Assembly (NCBI GenBank): GCA_963618735.1 | Contig: CAVEUM010000026.1 | Location: 1 to 23,617, forward strand | From: CAKUFA01 sp963618735 | GTDB taxonomy: Bacteria; Bacillota; Clostridia; Christensenellales; Aristaeellaceae | DNA: 23,617 nucleotides | Direction: 5' to 3' | Shown here: positions 1 through 6,764 of the stretch, piece by piece | Layout: every line of letters begins with the position of its first letter | How positions within the stretch are numbered: the stretch's first letter is position 1 | Translations under genes and position numbers: made by a program | The notes under the pieces: model-generated | Database searches by the model: none | What the model was told of the DNA's origin: nothing | Seen by the model: only the letters and a program-made list of their open reading frames with translations

Positions 1-234
1 ACCATGCTCTTTGCCCTGGAAGGTGACGGCATTTATGTCAGCGCTGGCTCAGCATGCTCAAGCCATAAGCAGAAGGTCTCATCGGTGCTGACTGCCATGG
101 GATTGAGCAACGCCATGGCAGACTGTGCATTGCGCTTCAGCCTTTGTGCAGACATTACGGAGGAGCAAATTGATTACGTGGTCACGCGGGTCAAGACACA
201 CTATGATCTGCTGGCCAAATATACAAGACGATAG
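1..234 (+). CDS. Cysteine desulfurase (NifS/IscS-like), C-terminal fragment
   Basis: This is the last 77 codons of a gene that begins before the window; the frame is open from base 1. It contains the motif SAGSACSS, which matches the active-site cysteine loop of NifS/IscS-type PLP-dependent cysteine desulfurases, followed by the usual C-terminal ending (ALRFSLCADITEEQIDYVV, comparable to the family's RxSxxxxTTxEEID). The enzyme takes sulfur from L-cysteine as a persulfide on that cysteine and passes it to acceptors. The stop codon lies 14 bases before thiI, so the two are almost certainly co-transcribed. In Bacillus subtilis a dedicated desulfurase next to thiI feeds ThiI for tRNA 4-thiouridine; the same job is inferred here. 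The PLP lysine and most of the fold are outside the window, so the exact subgroup cannot be set. Confidence 0.9.
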   Translation, partial: TMLFALEGDGIYVSAGSACSSHKQKVSSVLTAMGLSNAMADCALRFSLCADITEEQIDYVVTRVKTHYDLLAKYTRR

Positions 235-248
235 GAGACACCGAAAGT

Positions 249-1394
249 ATGCGTGAACTGCTGCTGGTTCGCTTTGGTGAAATTTTTCTGAAGGGACTGA
301 ATCGTCCTTACTTCCTGCGGGAATTGGTAAAGCGCGTCCGTCATGCGGTGAAAGACGTTGGCGGCCAGGTGTGGCTCCATGATGGCCGCATTTTCGTGAG
401 TGATTTTACGGATCAGGAAGAATGTATCCGTCGGATAACCAAGGTATTTGGCGTGCATAGCGTGTGCCCTGCTATTGAGATGCCGAAGGATGATTTCGAT
501 GCGATTTGCGCACAGGCTGTGAAGATGATGGATGGCCTGACGGGTACCTTCCGCGTCAGCGCACGCCGCAGCGACAAGAAATATCCCATGGAGTCTCCGA
601 CCATCAATGTGGAAGTGGGCGGCCGCATTCTGGAAGCCCGTCACGATTTGAAGGTGGCGGTCAAGAATCCTCAGCACGAGCTGAACATCGAAATTCGTGA
701 AATGTGCTACATGTACGTTCGTGTGGTGATGGCTGTAGGCGGTATGCCTGTAGGCACCAACGGCCGTGCAACGCTGCTGCTTTCCGGCGGCATTGACAGC
801 CCTGTGGCTGGATGGATGATTGCCAAGCGCGGTGTGCAGATTAATGCGGTGCACTTCCATTCCTATCCCTATACCAGTGACCGCGCCAAGGAAAAGGTGC
901 TGACTCTGGCACGCATTCTGAGCGAGAGCTGCTGCGGCATCCGCGTGCATATCGTGCCCTTCACCCATATTCAGATGGAAATTCACGAAAAGTGCCCTGA
1001 GGAGTATACCACGCTGATCATGCGGCGGTATATGATGCGCATTGCGGAGCGCGTGGCGCAGCAGGAAAAATGCGAGGCACTCATTACGGGTGAGAGCATC
1101 GGCCAGGTGGCCAGCCAGACCATGCAGGCACTTGGCACCACCAACAGCGTAGTGTCTATGCCTGTGTTCCGCCCGCTGATTGGCTTTGACAAGTCGGAGA
1201 TCATCGACATTGCCAACAAAATCGGCACCTTCGAGACGTCCTCCCTGCCGTATGAAGACTGCTGCACGGTGTTCACGCCTCGTCATCCCGCAACCCATCC
1301 CAAGATGGACAAAATCCTTTGGGGTGAAAGCAAGCTTGATTCCGAGGCTCTTATTGAGGAAGCATTGGCAGGCATTGAGGTTGTAACGGTGTAA
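249..1394 (+). CDS. thiI: ThiI, tRNA 4-thiouridine synthetase (sulfurtransferase)
   Basis: A 381-residue protein with an N-terminal ferredoxin-like/THUMP region (about residues 1-165), the family motif GGMPVGTNG (164-172) and the PP-loop SGGIDSPVAGWM (179-190) that adenylates U8 of tRNA. A cysteine pair sits in EDCCTVFTPRHP (336-347), the position of the conserved catalytic-domain cysteine of ThiI. The rhodanese domain of the enterobacterial form (about 480 residues) is absent, as in the short Bacillus-type ThiI of about 400 residues. ATG at 249 has an AGGAGA ribosome binding site near 234-239. It follows the cysteine desulfurase by 14 bases, which would be the direct persulfide donor. The product acts in the cytoplasm on tRNA; a role in thiamine thiazole synthesis is possible but cannot be judged from this window. 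Confidence 0.95.
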   Translation: MRELLLVRFGEIFLKGLNRPYFLRELVKRVRHAVKDVGGQVWLHDGRIFVSDFTDQEECIRRITKVFGVHSVCPAIEMPKDDFDAICAQAVKMMDGLTGTFRVSARRSDKKYPMESPTINVEVGGRILEARHDLKVAVKNPQHELNIEIREMCYMYVRVVMAVGGMPVGTNGRATLLLSGGIDSPVAGWMIAKRGVQINAVHFHSYPYTSDRAKEKVLTLARILSESCCGIRVHIVPFTHIQMEIHEKCPEEYTTLIMRRYMMRIAERVAQQEKCEALITGESIGQVASQTMQALGTTNSVVSMPVFRPLIGFDKSEIIDIANKIGTFETSSLPYEDCCTVFTPRHPATHPKMDKILWGESKLDSEALIEEALAGIEVVTV

Positions 1395-1445
1395 GAAAAG
1401 GCACATCTTGTGTGTCAGAAAAATATCAATCTTGCGGAAAAGTGC

Positions 1446-1474
1446 TTGCCATCGCTTGCATTGTGTGGTATCAT
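1446..1474 (+). promoter_or_regulatory. Sigma-A promoter of pgk-tpiA
   Basis: A -35 box TTGCCA (1446-1451) is followed after exactly 17 bases by a -10 box TATCAT (1469-1474), preceded by TGG, which makes an extended -10 (TGn). The predicted start is near 1481, leaving a leader of about 110 bases before pgk with no clear hairpin terminator in it. Fits a strong glycolytic promoter. Confidence 0.7.
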
Positions 1475-1590
1475 AAAGAGGATGATTGCGCAAGTGTGCT
1501 TGCACACGGAACAATGAATTGCATGCCTTGTGAAAGGTGTTTGCAATAAATGTGTTATTCAATCCATCAATATTTAGGGGAGTGTGTATC

Positions 1591-2781
1591 ATGGCCAAGA
1601 AAACGATCGACGACATCCAGGTTGCCGGAAAGAAAGTTCTCGTTCGCTGCGATTTCAACGTTCCTATGGTGAATGGCAAGATCACCAGCGACAAGCGTAT
1701 TGTAGCTGCTCTGCCTACGATCAAGAAGCTGATCGCTGATGGCGGCAAGGTGATCCTGTGCAGCCACATGGGCAAGCCGAAGAATGGTCCGGAAGAAAAG
1801 TATTCTCTGGCTCCTGTGGCTGAGCGTCTGTCTGAGCTGCTGGAGAAGGAAGTTGTTTTCGCTAACGATGACAATGTCGTGGGCGAAAATGCCAAGGCTG
1901 CTGTTGCCGCTATGAAGGACGGCGACGTGGTGCTGCTGCAGAACACCCGCTTCCGCAAGGAAGAAACCAAGAATGAAGAAAGCTTCTCCAAGGAGCTGGC
2001 CTCTCTGGCTGACTGCTATGTGGATGATGCTTTTGGTTCCTGCCACCGTGCTCACTGCTCCACTGAGGGCGTGACCAAGTATCTGTCTCCCTGCGTGGCT
2101 GGCTACCTGATCGGCAAGGAGCTGGCTGTGATGGGCAAGGCTCTGGAAGATCCGGCTCGTCCCTTCGTGGCTGTGCTGGGCGGCGCTAAGGTTTCCGACA
2201 AGATCGGCGTGATCAATAACCTGCTGGAAAAGGTTGATACCCTGATCATCGGCGGCGGCATGAGCTACACCTTCCAGGTGGCTCTGGGCGGCCATGTCGG
2301 CAAGTCTCTGCTGGAAGCAGACAAGGTTGAGCTGGCTAAGGAACTGATGGCCAAGGCTAAGGCTAAGGGCGTCAAGCTCCTGCTGCCTGTGGATAACGAG
2401 GCTGGTGACAGCTTCTCCAACGACTGCATGCGCATTACCGTGCATTCCAAGGAGATCCCTGACAACTTCGAAGGCATGGACATTGGCCCCAAGACCCAGG
2501 TGATCTTCGCAAACGAAGTGTCCAACGCTGGCACGGTCGTTTGGAATGGACCTATGGGCGTGTTCGAGTTCGACAACTTCGCTGTTGGCACCCGCGCTAT
2601 TGCTAAGGCTATGGCTGAGTGCGAAGGCGTGACCATCATCGGTGGCGGCGACAGCGCAGCTGCTATTGAGCAGATGGGCTTTGCTGACAAGGTGACCCAT
2701 GTGTCCACCGGCGGCGGTGCTTCTCTGGAATTCCTGGAAGGCAAGACCCTGCCCGGTGTCGCCTGCCTGGACGAAAAGTAA
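1591..2781 (+). CDS. pgk: Phosphoglycerate kinase
   Basis: A 396-residue cytoplasmic kinase that makes ATP from 1,3-bisphosphoglycerate in glycolysis. Family motifs in order: RCDFNVP (19-25), SHMGKPK (58-64), the substrate arginine in LQNTRF (116-121), DAFGSCHRAH (146-155), VLGGAKVSDK (195-204), GGGMSYTF, GPMGVFEF and the C-terminal nucleotide loop GGGDSAAA. The frame is open 18 codons further upstream, but the start at 1591 is preferred because AGGGGAG at 1576-1582 is well spaced and MAKKTIDD is the usual Firmicutes N-terminus. Codon use is biased (GCT for Ala, CTG for Leu, AAG for Lys), as expected for a highly expressed gene. It heads an operon with tpiA; gap, gpm and eno are not adjacent. 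Confidence 0.97.
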   Translation: MAKKTIDDIQVAGKKVLVRCDFNVPMVNGKITSDKRIVAALPTIKKLIADGGKVILCSHMGKPKNGPEEKYSLAPVAERLSELLEKEVVFANDDNVVGENAKAAVAAMKDGDVVLLQNTRFRKEETKNEESFSKELASLADCYVDDAFGSCHRAHCSTEGVTKYLSPCVAGYLIGKELAVMGKALEDPARPFVAVLGGAKVSDKIGVINNLLEKVDTLIIGGGMSYTFQVALGGHVGKSLLEADKVELAKELMAKAKAKGVKLLLPVDNEAGDSFSNDCMRITVHSKEIPDNFEGMDIGPKTQVIFANEVSNAGTVVWNGPMGVFEFDNFAVGTRAIAKAMAECEGVTIIGGGDSAAAIEQMGFADKVTHVSTGGGASLEFLEGKTLPGVACLDEK

Positions 2782-2795
2782 GATCTATTTTGCAC

Positions 2796-2823
2796 GTCCC
2801 TGCGGTGTTTTCACCGTGGGGAC
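2796..2823 (+). other. Intercistronic hairpin between pgk and tpiA
   Basis: Arms GTCCCTGCGGTG (2796-2807) and CACCGTGGGGAC (2812-2823) pair over 12 positions, two of them G-U wobbles, around a TTTT loop. No U tract follows directly, so this is not a standard terminator. It may be an mRNA processing or stability element that sets the ratio of pgk to tpiA transcript. Confidence 0.6.
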
Positions 2824-2851
2824 ATTTAAGCGATTTTTGAGGTGAGCATTT

Positions 2852-3604
2852 ATGCGTAAGGCAATTATTGCTGGTAACTGGAAGATGAACAAGACTCCCG
2901 CTGAGGCAGCTGCACTGGTAACGGAGCTGAAGCCTCTGGTGGCTGACGCTGACTGCGATGTTGTGGTTTGCGTCCCCGCTGTGGATTTCGCTGCTGTCAG
3001 CGAAGCGATCAAGGGCAGCAACATCCATCTGGGCGCTCAGAATGTGCACTGGAAGGAATCCGGCGCCTACACTGGCGAACTGAGTGCTGATATGCTCAAG
3101 GCCTCTGGCGTGGAATACGTCATTATTGGCCATAGCGAGCGCCGTCAGTATTTCGGCGAAACCGATGCAACGGTGAACCAGCGCGTTCTGGCTGCTGTGA
3201 AGGCTGGCCTGAAGGTTATCCTGTGCGTTGGCGAAATGAAGGCTGACCGCGAGGCTGGCTATACCGATGCTCTGGTAGAGTATCAGACCCTGATCGCTCT
3301 CACTGGCCTGACCAAGGAGCAGGTGGAAGAGGTTGTTGTGGCTTATGAGCCTGTTTGGGCTATCGGCACTGGCCTCACTGCTACGGATGAGCAGGCAAAT
3401 GAGACCATCGGTGTAATCCGCAAGGCTCTGGCTCGCAAGTATGGCCAGGATGTGGCTGACAAGGTTCGCATCCAGTACGGCGGAAGCATGAACCCCAAGA
3501 ATGTGAAGGGCCTGATGGCTCAGCCTGAAATCGATGGCGGCCTGATTGGCGGCGCATCCCTGAAGGCTCCCGACTTCTCCCTCGTGGTGAATTACAACAA
3601 GTAA
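2852..3604 (+). CDS. tpiA: Triosephosphate isomerase
   Basis: A 250-residue TIM-barrel enzyme interconverting dihydroxyacetone phosphate and glyceraldehyde 3-phosphate. Visible signatures: GNWKMN (8-13, substrate-contacting Asn and Lys), IIGHSERR with the electrophilic His94, catalytic Glu166 in AYEPVWAIGTG with the flexible phosphate-gripping loop 6 right after it (167-174), QYGGSMNPKN (208-217) and GGLIGGASL (229-237). Length is normal for the family. The ATG at 2852 is preceded by a GAGGTGAG ribosome binding site. It is the second gene of the pgk operon, 70 bases downstream of pgk, and is followed at once by a strong terminator. Codon bias resembles that of pgk. Confidence 0.97.
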   Translation: MRKAIIAGNWKMNKTPAEAAALVTELKPLVADADCDVVVCVPAVDFAAVSEAIKGSNIHLGAQNVHWKESGAYTGELSADMLKASGVEYVIIGHSERRQYFGETDATVNQRVLAAVKAGLKVILCVGEMKADREAGYTDALVEYQTLIALTGLTKEQVEEVVVAYEPVWAIGTGLTATDEQANETIGVIRKALARKYGQDVADKVRIQYGGSMNPKNVKGLMAQPEIDGGLIGGASLKAPDFSLVVNYNK

Positions 3605-3616
3605 TTGCATCATAAT

Positions 3617-3658
3617 GACGGGGCTGCTGTCCGCGAAAGGATGCAGCCTCGTCTTTTT
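3617..3658 (+). terminator. Rho-independent terminator after tpiA
   Basis: GACG, GGCTGC and TCC on the left (from 3617) pair with GGA, GCAGCC and CGTC on the right, giving a long GC-rich stem interrupted only by a G-U pair and a small bulge, followed by TTTTT at 3654-3658. A strong terminator; only 28 bases separate it from the next start codon. Confidence 0.9.
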
Positions 3659-3686
3659 ATTCCTTTGAAAAGGAGATGACTCTCCT

Positions 3687-4688
3687 GTGACACAGAATCG
3701 GTTTTCGATCATTTCGGCGGGAGGCGGCATGCCTGCGGAACTTTCCACAGGGGAGCTACTGGCCATCTTGGACGATGAAGAAGGCTCGGCACAGCCTTTA
3801 ATAGACATGCTGCAAGGCAAGGCAGCAAAGCCTGAATGGAAGCTCTTGCTTGATGGAGAGGACGTAACCTCACAGTGCACATCCCATGTGGCGGTTTATG
3901 AAGAGAGCCACGTTCCATCAGGCAGGAAGACACCATGGTATTACGCCTTGCACGCGGCAGGTACCTTTCCTTTGGTGCACTGCTCTAAAAAGGCAAGAGA
4001 AGCGCTGCATTGGATGCATTTGGATGATGAGATGCATCAGAGGATGCAAAAGCTTACGAAGGAACAGCAGATTTTGGTGTGGTATGCATGTATGCTCGCT
4101 TCGGATCATTCCATCATACTGTTGCCAAATAGTCCAACAGAAGGCCTGAAAAAGGCGCTGAAGGGGCGAATGACGGCGATTTACCGTGCGAAAAGCATGG
4201 CGGATGCGTGCAGCGCCGATTATGTGTTGGTGCTTCATCACCACCAGGTGGAAGCTGTTTGCACACCCAGGGAGCTGCTTCACGCGCCCGGAAGCCTGCA
4301 TGTTGCTCGAATGGCGGATCTCGGTGAGATGATTCCCGTGCGGGTGGCTGCGCGGAATGGGAAGGGCGGCCTCGCACTGGAGATGGATGGCCTTGTTATT
4401 CCCGCCAGGATGGATGAAGAGGTGATACCGCCCATAGGTGCCGCTGGGTGGCTTTGGGTGGAAAGAACGCAGATTCATGCCACAAGGGAGATTGTGAAAT
4501 CTTTCCATCTTTCGGCGACCATGCTGGAGTGCAAAGATGGATTCACGGCGAGCTTGCCGAACGGCATGACCATCAAGTGCCAATGCGATGAGCCTGTGAC
4601 GCAGGGGGACAGAGTCTTTGTTTTCTGGGATGTTTCAAAGGCACGCTTCTTGATCGATGCAGGTGTAGAGGAGGAATCTGTATGCTGA
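3687..4688 (+). CDS. Degenerate MalK/UgpC-type ABC ATPase-like protein with TOBE-like tail (predicted catalytically dead)
   Basis: A 333-residue protein whose layout follows MalK/UgpC sugar-importer ATPases although every ATP motif is changed. TGELLAIL (21-28) matches the strand before Walker A, but the Walker A slot reads DDEEGSAQP (29-37), with Ala for the lysine. LLLDGEDVTS (53-62) matches the usual LDGxDVT. The Q-loop Gln slot is Glu72. The signature is LTKEQ (123-127) instead of LSGGQ. Walker B LLDEP has become LLPNS (145-149). The H-switch position in IYRAK is Lys169. Then SADYVLVL, CTPRELLHAPGSLHVA (192-207) and a TOBE-like tail ending GDRVFVFWDVSKARFLID follow the MalK/UgpC order. The Walker B to H-switch stretch is about 12 residues shorter than in E. 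coli MalK. The frame is intact; GTG start with AGGAG at 3671-3675. It overlaps nagA by 7 bases. A non-ATPase role is inferred; the function is unknown. Confidence 0.7.
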   Translation: MTQNRFSIISAGGGMPAELSTGELLAILDDEEGSAQPLIDMLQGKAAKPEWKLLLDGEDVTSQCTSHVAVYEESHVPSGRKTPWYYALHAAGTFPLVHCSKKAREALHWMHLDDEMHQRMQKLTKEQQILVWYACMLASDHSIILLPNSPTEGLKKALKGRMTAIYRAKSMADACSADYVLVLHHHQVEAVCTPRELLHAPGSLHVARMADLGEMIPVRVAARNGKGGLALEMDGLVIPARMDEEVIPPIGAAGWLWVERTQIHATREIVKSFHLSATMLECKDGFTASLPNGMTIKCQCDEPVTQGDRVFVFWDVSKARFLIDAGVEEESVC

Positions 4689-5812
4689 TTTGCAATGCAA
4701 AAGCTTATCTGAATGATCGTTTTCAACCTCACACGGATGTACGTCTGGCACATGGTGTGATCACGGAGATCGGTGAAAATCTGTCACCCAAAGATGGCGA
4801 GCAGGTGATTGACGCGGCAGGAAAATTCCTGTTGCCCGGCTTTGTGGATGTGCACATTCATGCCTGCAAGGGGCATGATACCATGCGCGGCGAGGAAGAC
4901 GTTCGTTGCATGAGCCGTGATCTCCATACCTTTGGCGTGGCGGCCTTCCTGCCAACGACCATGAGCGGCTCGGTAGAGGAAACGCGGGTAGCCATCGAGG
5001 GCATTCGCCATGTGATGATTAAGCCTGAAAGACATGGCGCCAAGGTGCTTGGTGCCCATATGGAGGCGCCTTTCCTGGCAGACAGCAAGTGCGGCGCCCA
5101 GTTGGTGCAGTTTTTCACGAATCCCTCCATGGAAAAGCTGGAGACCATGACAGGCGGCGATTTGGCCGCGGTCAAACTGATCACCATCGCACCGGAAAGA
5201 GAAGGCTCGGAAGAATTCATCCGCAAGGCTGGCGCCGCGGGCATTCACGTGTCCATTGGCCATACGGACGCAACCGCAGAACAGGTGCATGCTGCGGCTG
5301 ACTGGGGCAGTGATCACGTCACGCACACGTTCAATGCCCAGTCACCTTTGCATCATCGCAAGCCTGGCGTTCCTGGCGCGGCTTTGGTTGATGATCGACT
5401 GTATTGCGAAATGATCTGCGATGGTGTGCATCTGCATCCTGATATTATCCGCCTGCTTGTTCTTGCGAAGGGGAGCAAGAAGGCTGTGATGATTACTGAT
5501 GCCATGGAGGCGGCGGGCATGCCTGACGGCGAGTATGAGCTTGGCGGCCAGAAAGTATTCGTGAAGGGCGCAGAAGCACGCCTGGAAAACGGTACGTTGG
5601 CTGGCTCTGTGCTGACCATGCCTCGGGCTTTGCAGAACATGATTTGTCGCTTTGGCATCCCCGCAGAGGATGCTGTGCGCATGTGCACAAAGACACCGGC
5701 GGAATCCATTGGTGAAGAGAAGGCTGGACGCATCGCCGTGGGCAGTCCTGCTACGCTGACCATGTGGGATGAAAAGTGGCAGGAGATGCAGGTCATTTCA
5801 CAGGAAGACTGA
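4682..5812 (+). CDS. nagA: N-acetylglucosamine-6-phosphate deacetylase
   Basis: A 376-residue amidohydrolase that removes acetate from GlcNAc-6-phosphate, feeding cell wall recycling or amino sugar catabolism. Metal and catalytic residues are visible: HIH (58-60) in GFVDVHIHACKGHDT, Glu128 in GAHMEAPF, His194 in SIGHTDAT, His215 in THTFNAQSPLHHRKPG, and catalytic Asp273 in ITDAMEAAGMPDG. HMEAPF is a slight departure from the common H(L/M)EGPF, and the following segment is less typical than the rest. Start ATG 4682 has an AGGAGG site around 4669-4674 that lies inside the upstream gene; the overlap of 7 bases suggests coupled translation with the ABC-like protein. No nagB, sugar regulator or transporter is adjacent. 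Confidence 0.92.
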   Translation: MLICNAKAYLNDRFQPHTDVRLAHGVITEIGENLSPKDGEQVIDAAGKFLLPGFVDVHIHACKGHDTMRGEEDVRCMSRDLHTFGVAAFLPTTMSGSVEETRVAIEGIRHVMIKPERHGAKVLGAHMEAPFLADSKCGAQLVQFFTNPSMEKLETMTGGDLAAVKLITIAPEREGSEEFIRKAGAAGIHVSIGHTDATAEQVHAAADWGSDHVTHTFNAQSPLHHRKPGVPGAALVDDRLYCEMICDGVHLHPDIIRLLVLAKGSKKAVMITDAMEAAGMPDGEYELGGQKVFVKGAEARLENGTLAGSVLTMPRALQNMICRFGIPAEDAVRMCTKTPAESIGEEKAGRIAVGSPATLTMWDEKWQEMQVISQED

Positions 5813-5828
5813 TTGCTTCTTCCATGAT

Positions 5829-5875
5829 AAAAGGGACTGAAATGGAACGACTCATGTTCCACTTTAGTCCCTTTT
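5829..5875. terminator. Bidirectional terminator between convergent nagA and sdaAA
   Basis: AAAAGGGACT (5829-5838) pairs with AGTCCCTTTT (5866-5875), and TGGAAC (5843-5848) with GTTCCA (5856-5861). Intervening bases also largely pair, so the stem is nearly continuous. The A run at the left and T run at the right let it work for both the plus-strand nagA transcript and the minus-strand sda transcript. Confidence 0.85.
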
Positions 5876-5897
5876 GCTGTCTAACGTATTTTGCGCA

Positions 5898-6764
5898 TTA
5901 TTCACAGCCGCCGCAATGCAGCTTTGCCTTGATGCTGGGGCACGAGGCGCATCCGCCGATGCCCGTTTCCCGCAAGGAGGGCGGCAGAGCGTCACCCACC
6001 TCTTTCATGGCAAGAAGCACTTCATCGGGCACAATGGGGCAGCGAATGCCGCTTAATGCCATGTCCGCGGCGGTGAAGGCAACGCCGGAAGAACCCACAT
6101 TGCGGTAGACACAAGGCACCTCCACCAGACCGCCCACAGGGTCACACACCAACCCAAGCAGATTCATCAGCGCGAAGGCTGCTGCGTCTGCACACTGCTG
6201 AGGAGTGCCGCCTTCCATGTCGCAAAGCGCCGCAGCAGTCATGGCGGCAGCAGAGCCGCATTCTGCCTGGCAGCCGCCTTCTGCACCGGAAATGCTTGCC
6301 TGAGTCACAATTGCTTCAGCCACTGCGGCGGCAACGAAAAGCGCGTCAATGGCCTGTTCCTCAGTTTTTCCACGCTCTTCCATCATGGCGAGAATCGCCC
6401 CGGGAAGAATGCCGCAGGCGCCTGCTGTAGGCGCGGCAACAATCTTGCCCATGCTGGCGTTGCATTCAGCGGTGGCTAGCGCATAGGTTTCAGCCTTGCC
6501 TAAGAGACTGCCGCAAAGCGAACGTCCGCTGTCCAAATGGCGCTTTAACAGGGGAGCCTGACCGCCTGTGAGACCGGAAACGGATTTCAAGTTGCTCTGC
6601 AATCCTTCACGAACCGCATCCTGCATGGCATGGAGATTGACGCGCATGTGTTCTCGAACCTCTGCCTCGGGAACGCCGCTTTCCTGCGACTGGGCGTGAA
6701 TGGCCGCCTGCGCCAAACTGCAGGAGGATGACAAACTCACCCATTCGGCAAGTGTGTAATTCAT
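5898..6764 (-). CDS. sdaAA: L-serine dehydratase (L-serine ammonia-lyase), Fe-S dependent, alpha subunit
   Basis: A 288-residue catalytic subunit of the [4Fe-4S] enzyme that turns L-serine into pyruvate and ammonia. Family motifs include SVSGLTGG (61-68), APTAGACGILPG (111-122) and SGAEGGCQAECGSA (159-172). Cys165, Cys207 and Cys218 have the Cx41Cx10C spacing of the cluster ligands described for bacterial serine dehydratases. The C-terminus is unusual: after LPPSLRETGIGG it carries CASC...CGGC (Cys272, 275, 284, 287) where the family commonly ends in LAATPTG-like sequence. Start and stop overlap sdaAB by one base (TAATG), so translation is coupled. The protein is cytoplasmic and oxygen sensitive, in keeping with an anaerobe. 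Confidence 0.95.
   Translation of the reverse strand: MNYTLAEWVSLSSSCSLAQAAIHAQSQESGVPEAEVREHMRVNLHAMQDAVREGLQSNLKSVSGLTGGQAPLLKRHLDSGRSLCGSLLGKAETYALATAECNASMGKIVAAPTAGACGILPGAILAMMEERGKTEEQAIDALFVAAAVAEAIVTQASISGAEGGCQAECGSAAAMTAAALCDMEGGTPQQCADAAAFALMNLLGLVCDPVGGLVEVPCVYRNVGSSGVAFTAADMALSGIRCPIVPDEVLLAMKEVGDALPPSLRETGIGGCASCPSIKAKLHCGGCE

Noticed and set aside
1395..1590. Terminator or small RNA between thiI and pgk
   Set aside because: Only a short, weak GCACA/TGTG pairing without U tract is seen; the stretch is explained by the pgk promoter and leader.
201..1991. 596-codon open frame on the minus strand across thiI and pgk
   Set aside because: It lies antisense to two certain genes, has no recognisable domain and has the His/Leu-rich composition of a reverse-frame shadow in codon-biased GC-rich sequence.
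2663..3880. 405-codon minus-strand frame over tpiA and the tpiA terminator
   Set aside because: It runs antisense through tpiA and the terminator with no ribosome site or known motif.
3687..4688. Reading the ABC-like gene as a frameshifted, decaying pseudogene
   Set aside because: The frame is uninterrupted for 333 codons, start and ribosome site are sound, non-catalytic landmarks of the fold are kept, and it overlaps a healthy nagA; all motif losses are substitutions or a small in-frame deletion.
5776..6108. 110-codon plus-strand frame between nagA and sdaAA
   Set aside because: It spans the bidirectional terminator and overlaps the end of sdaAA antisense; low-information composition and no motif.
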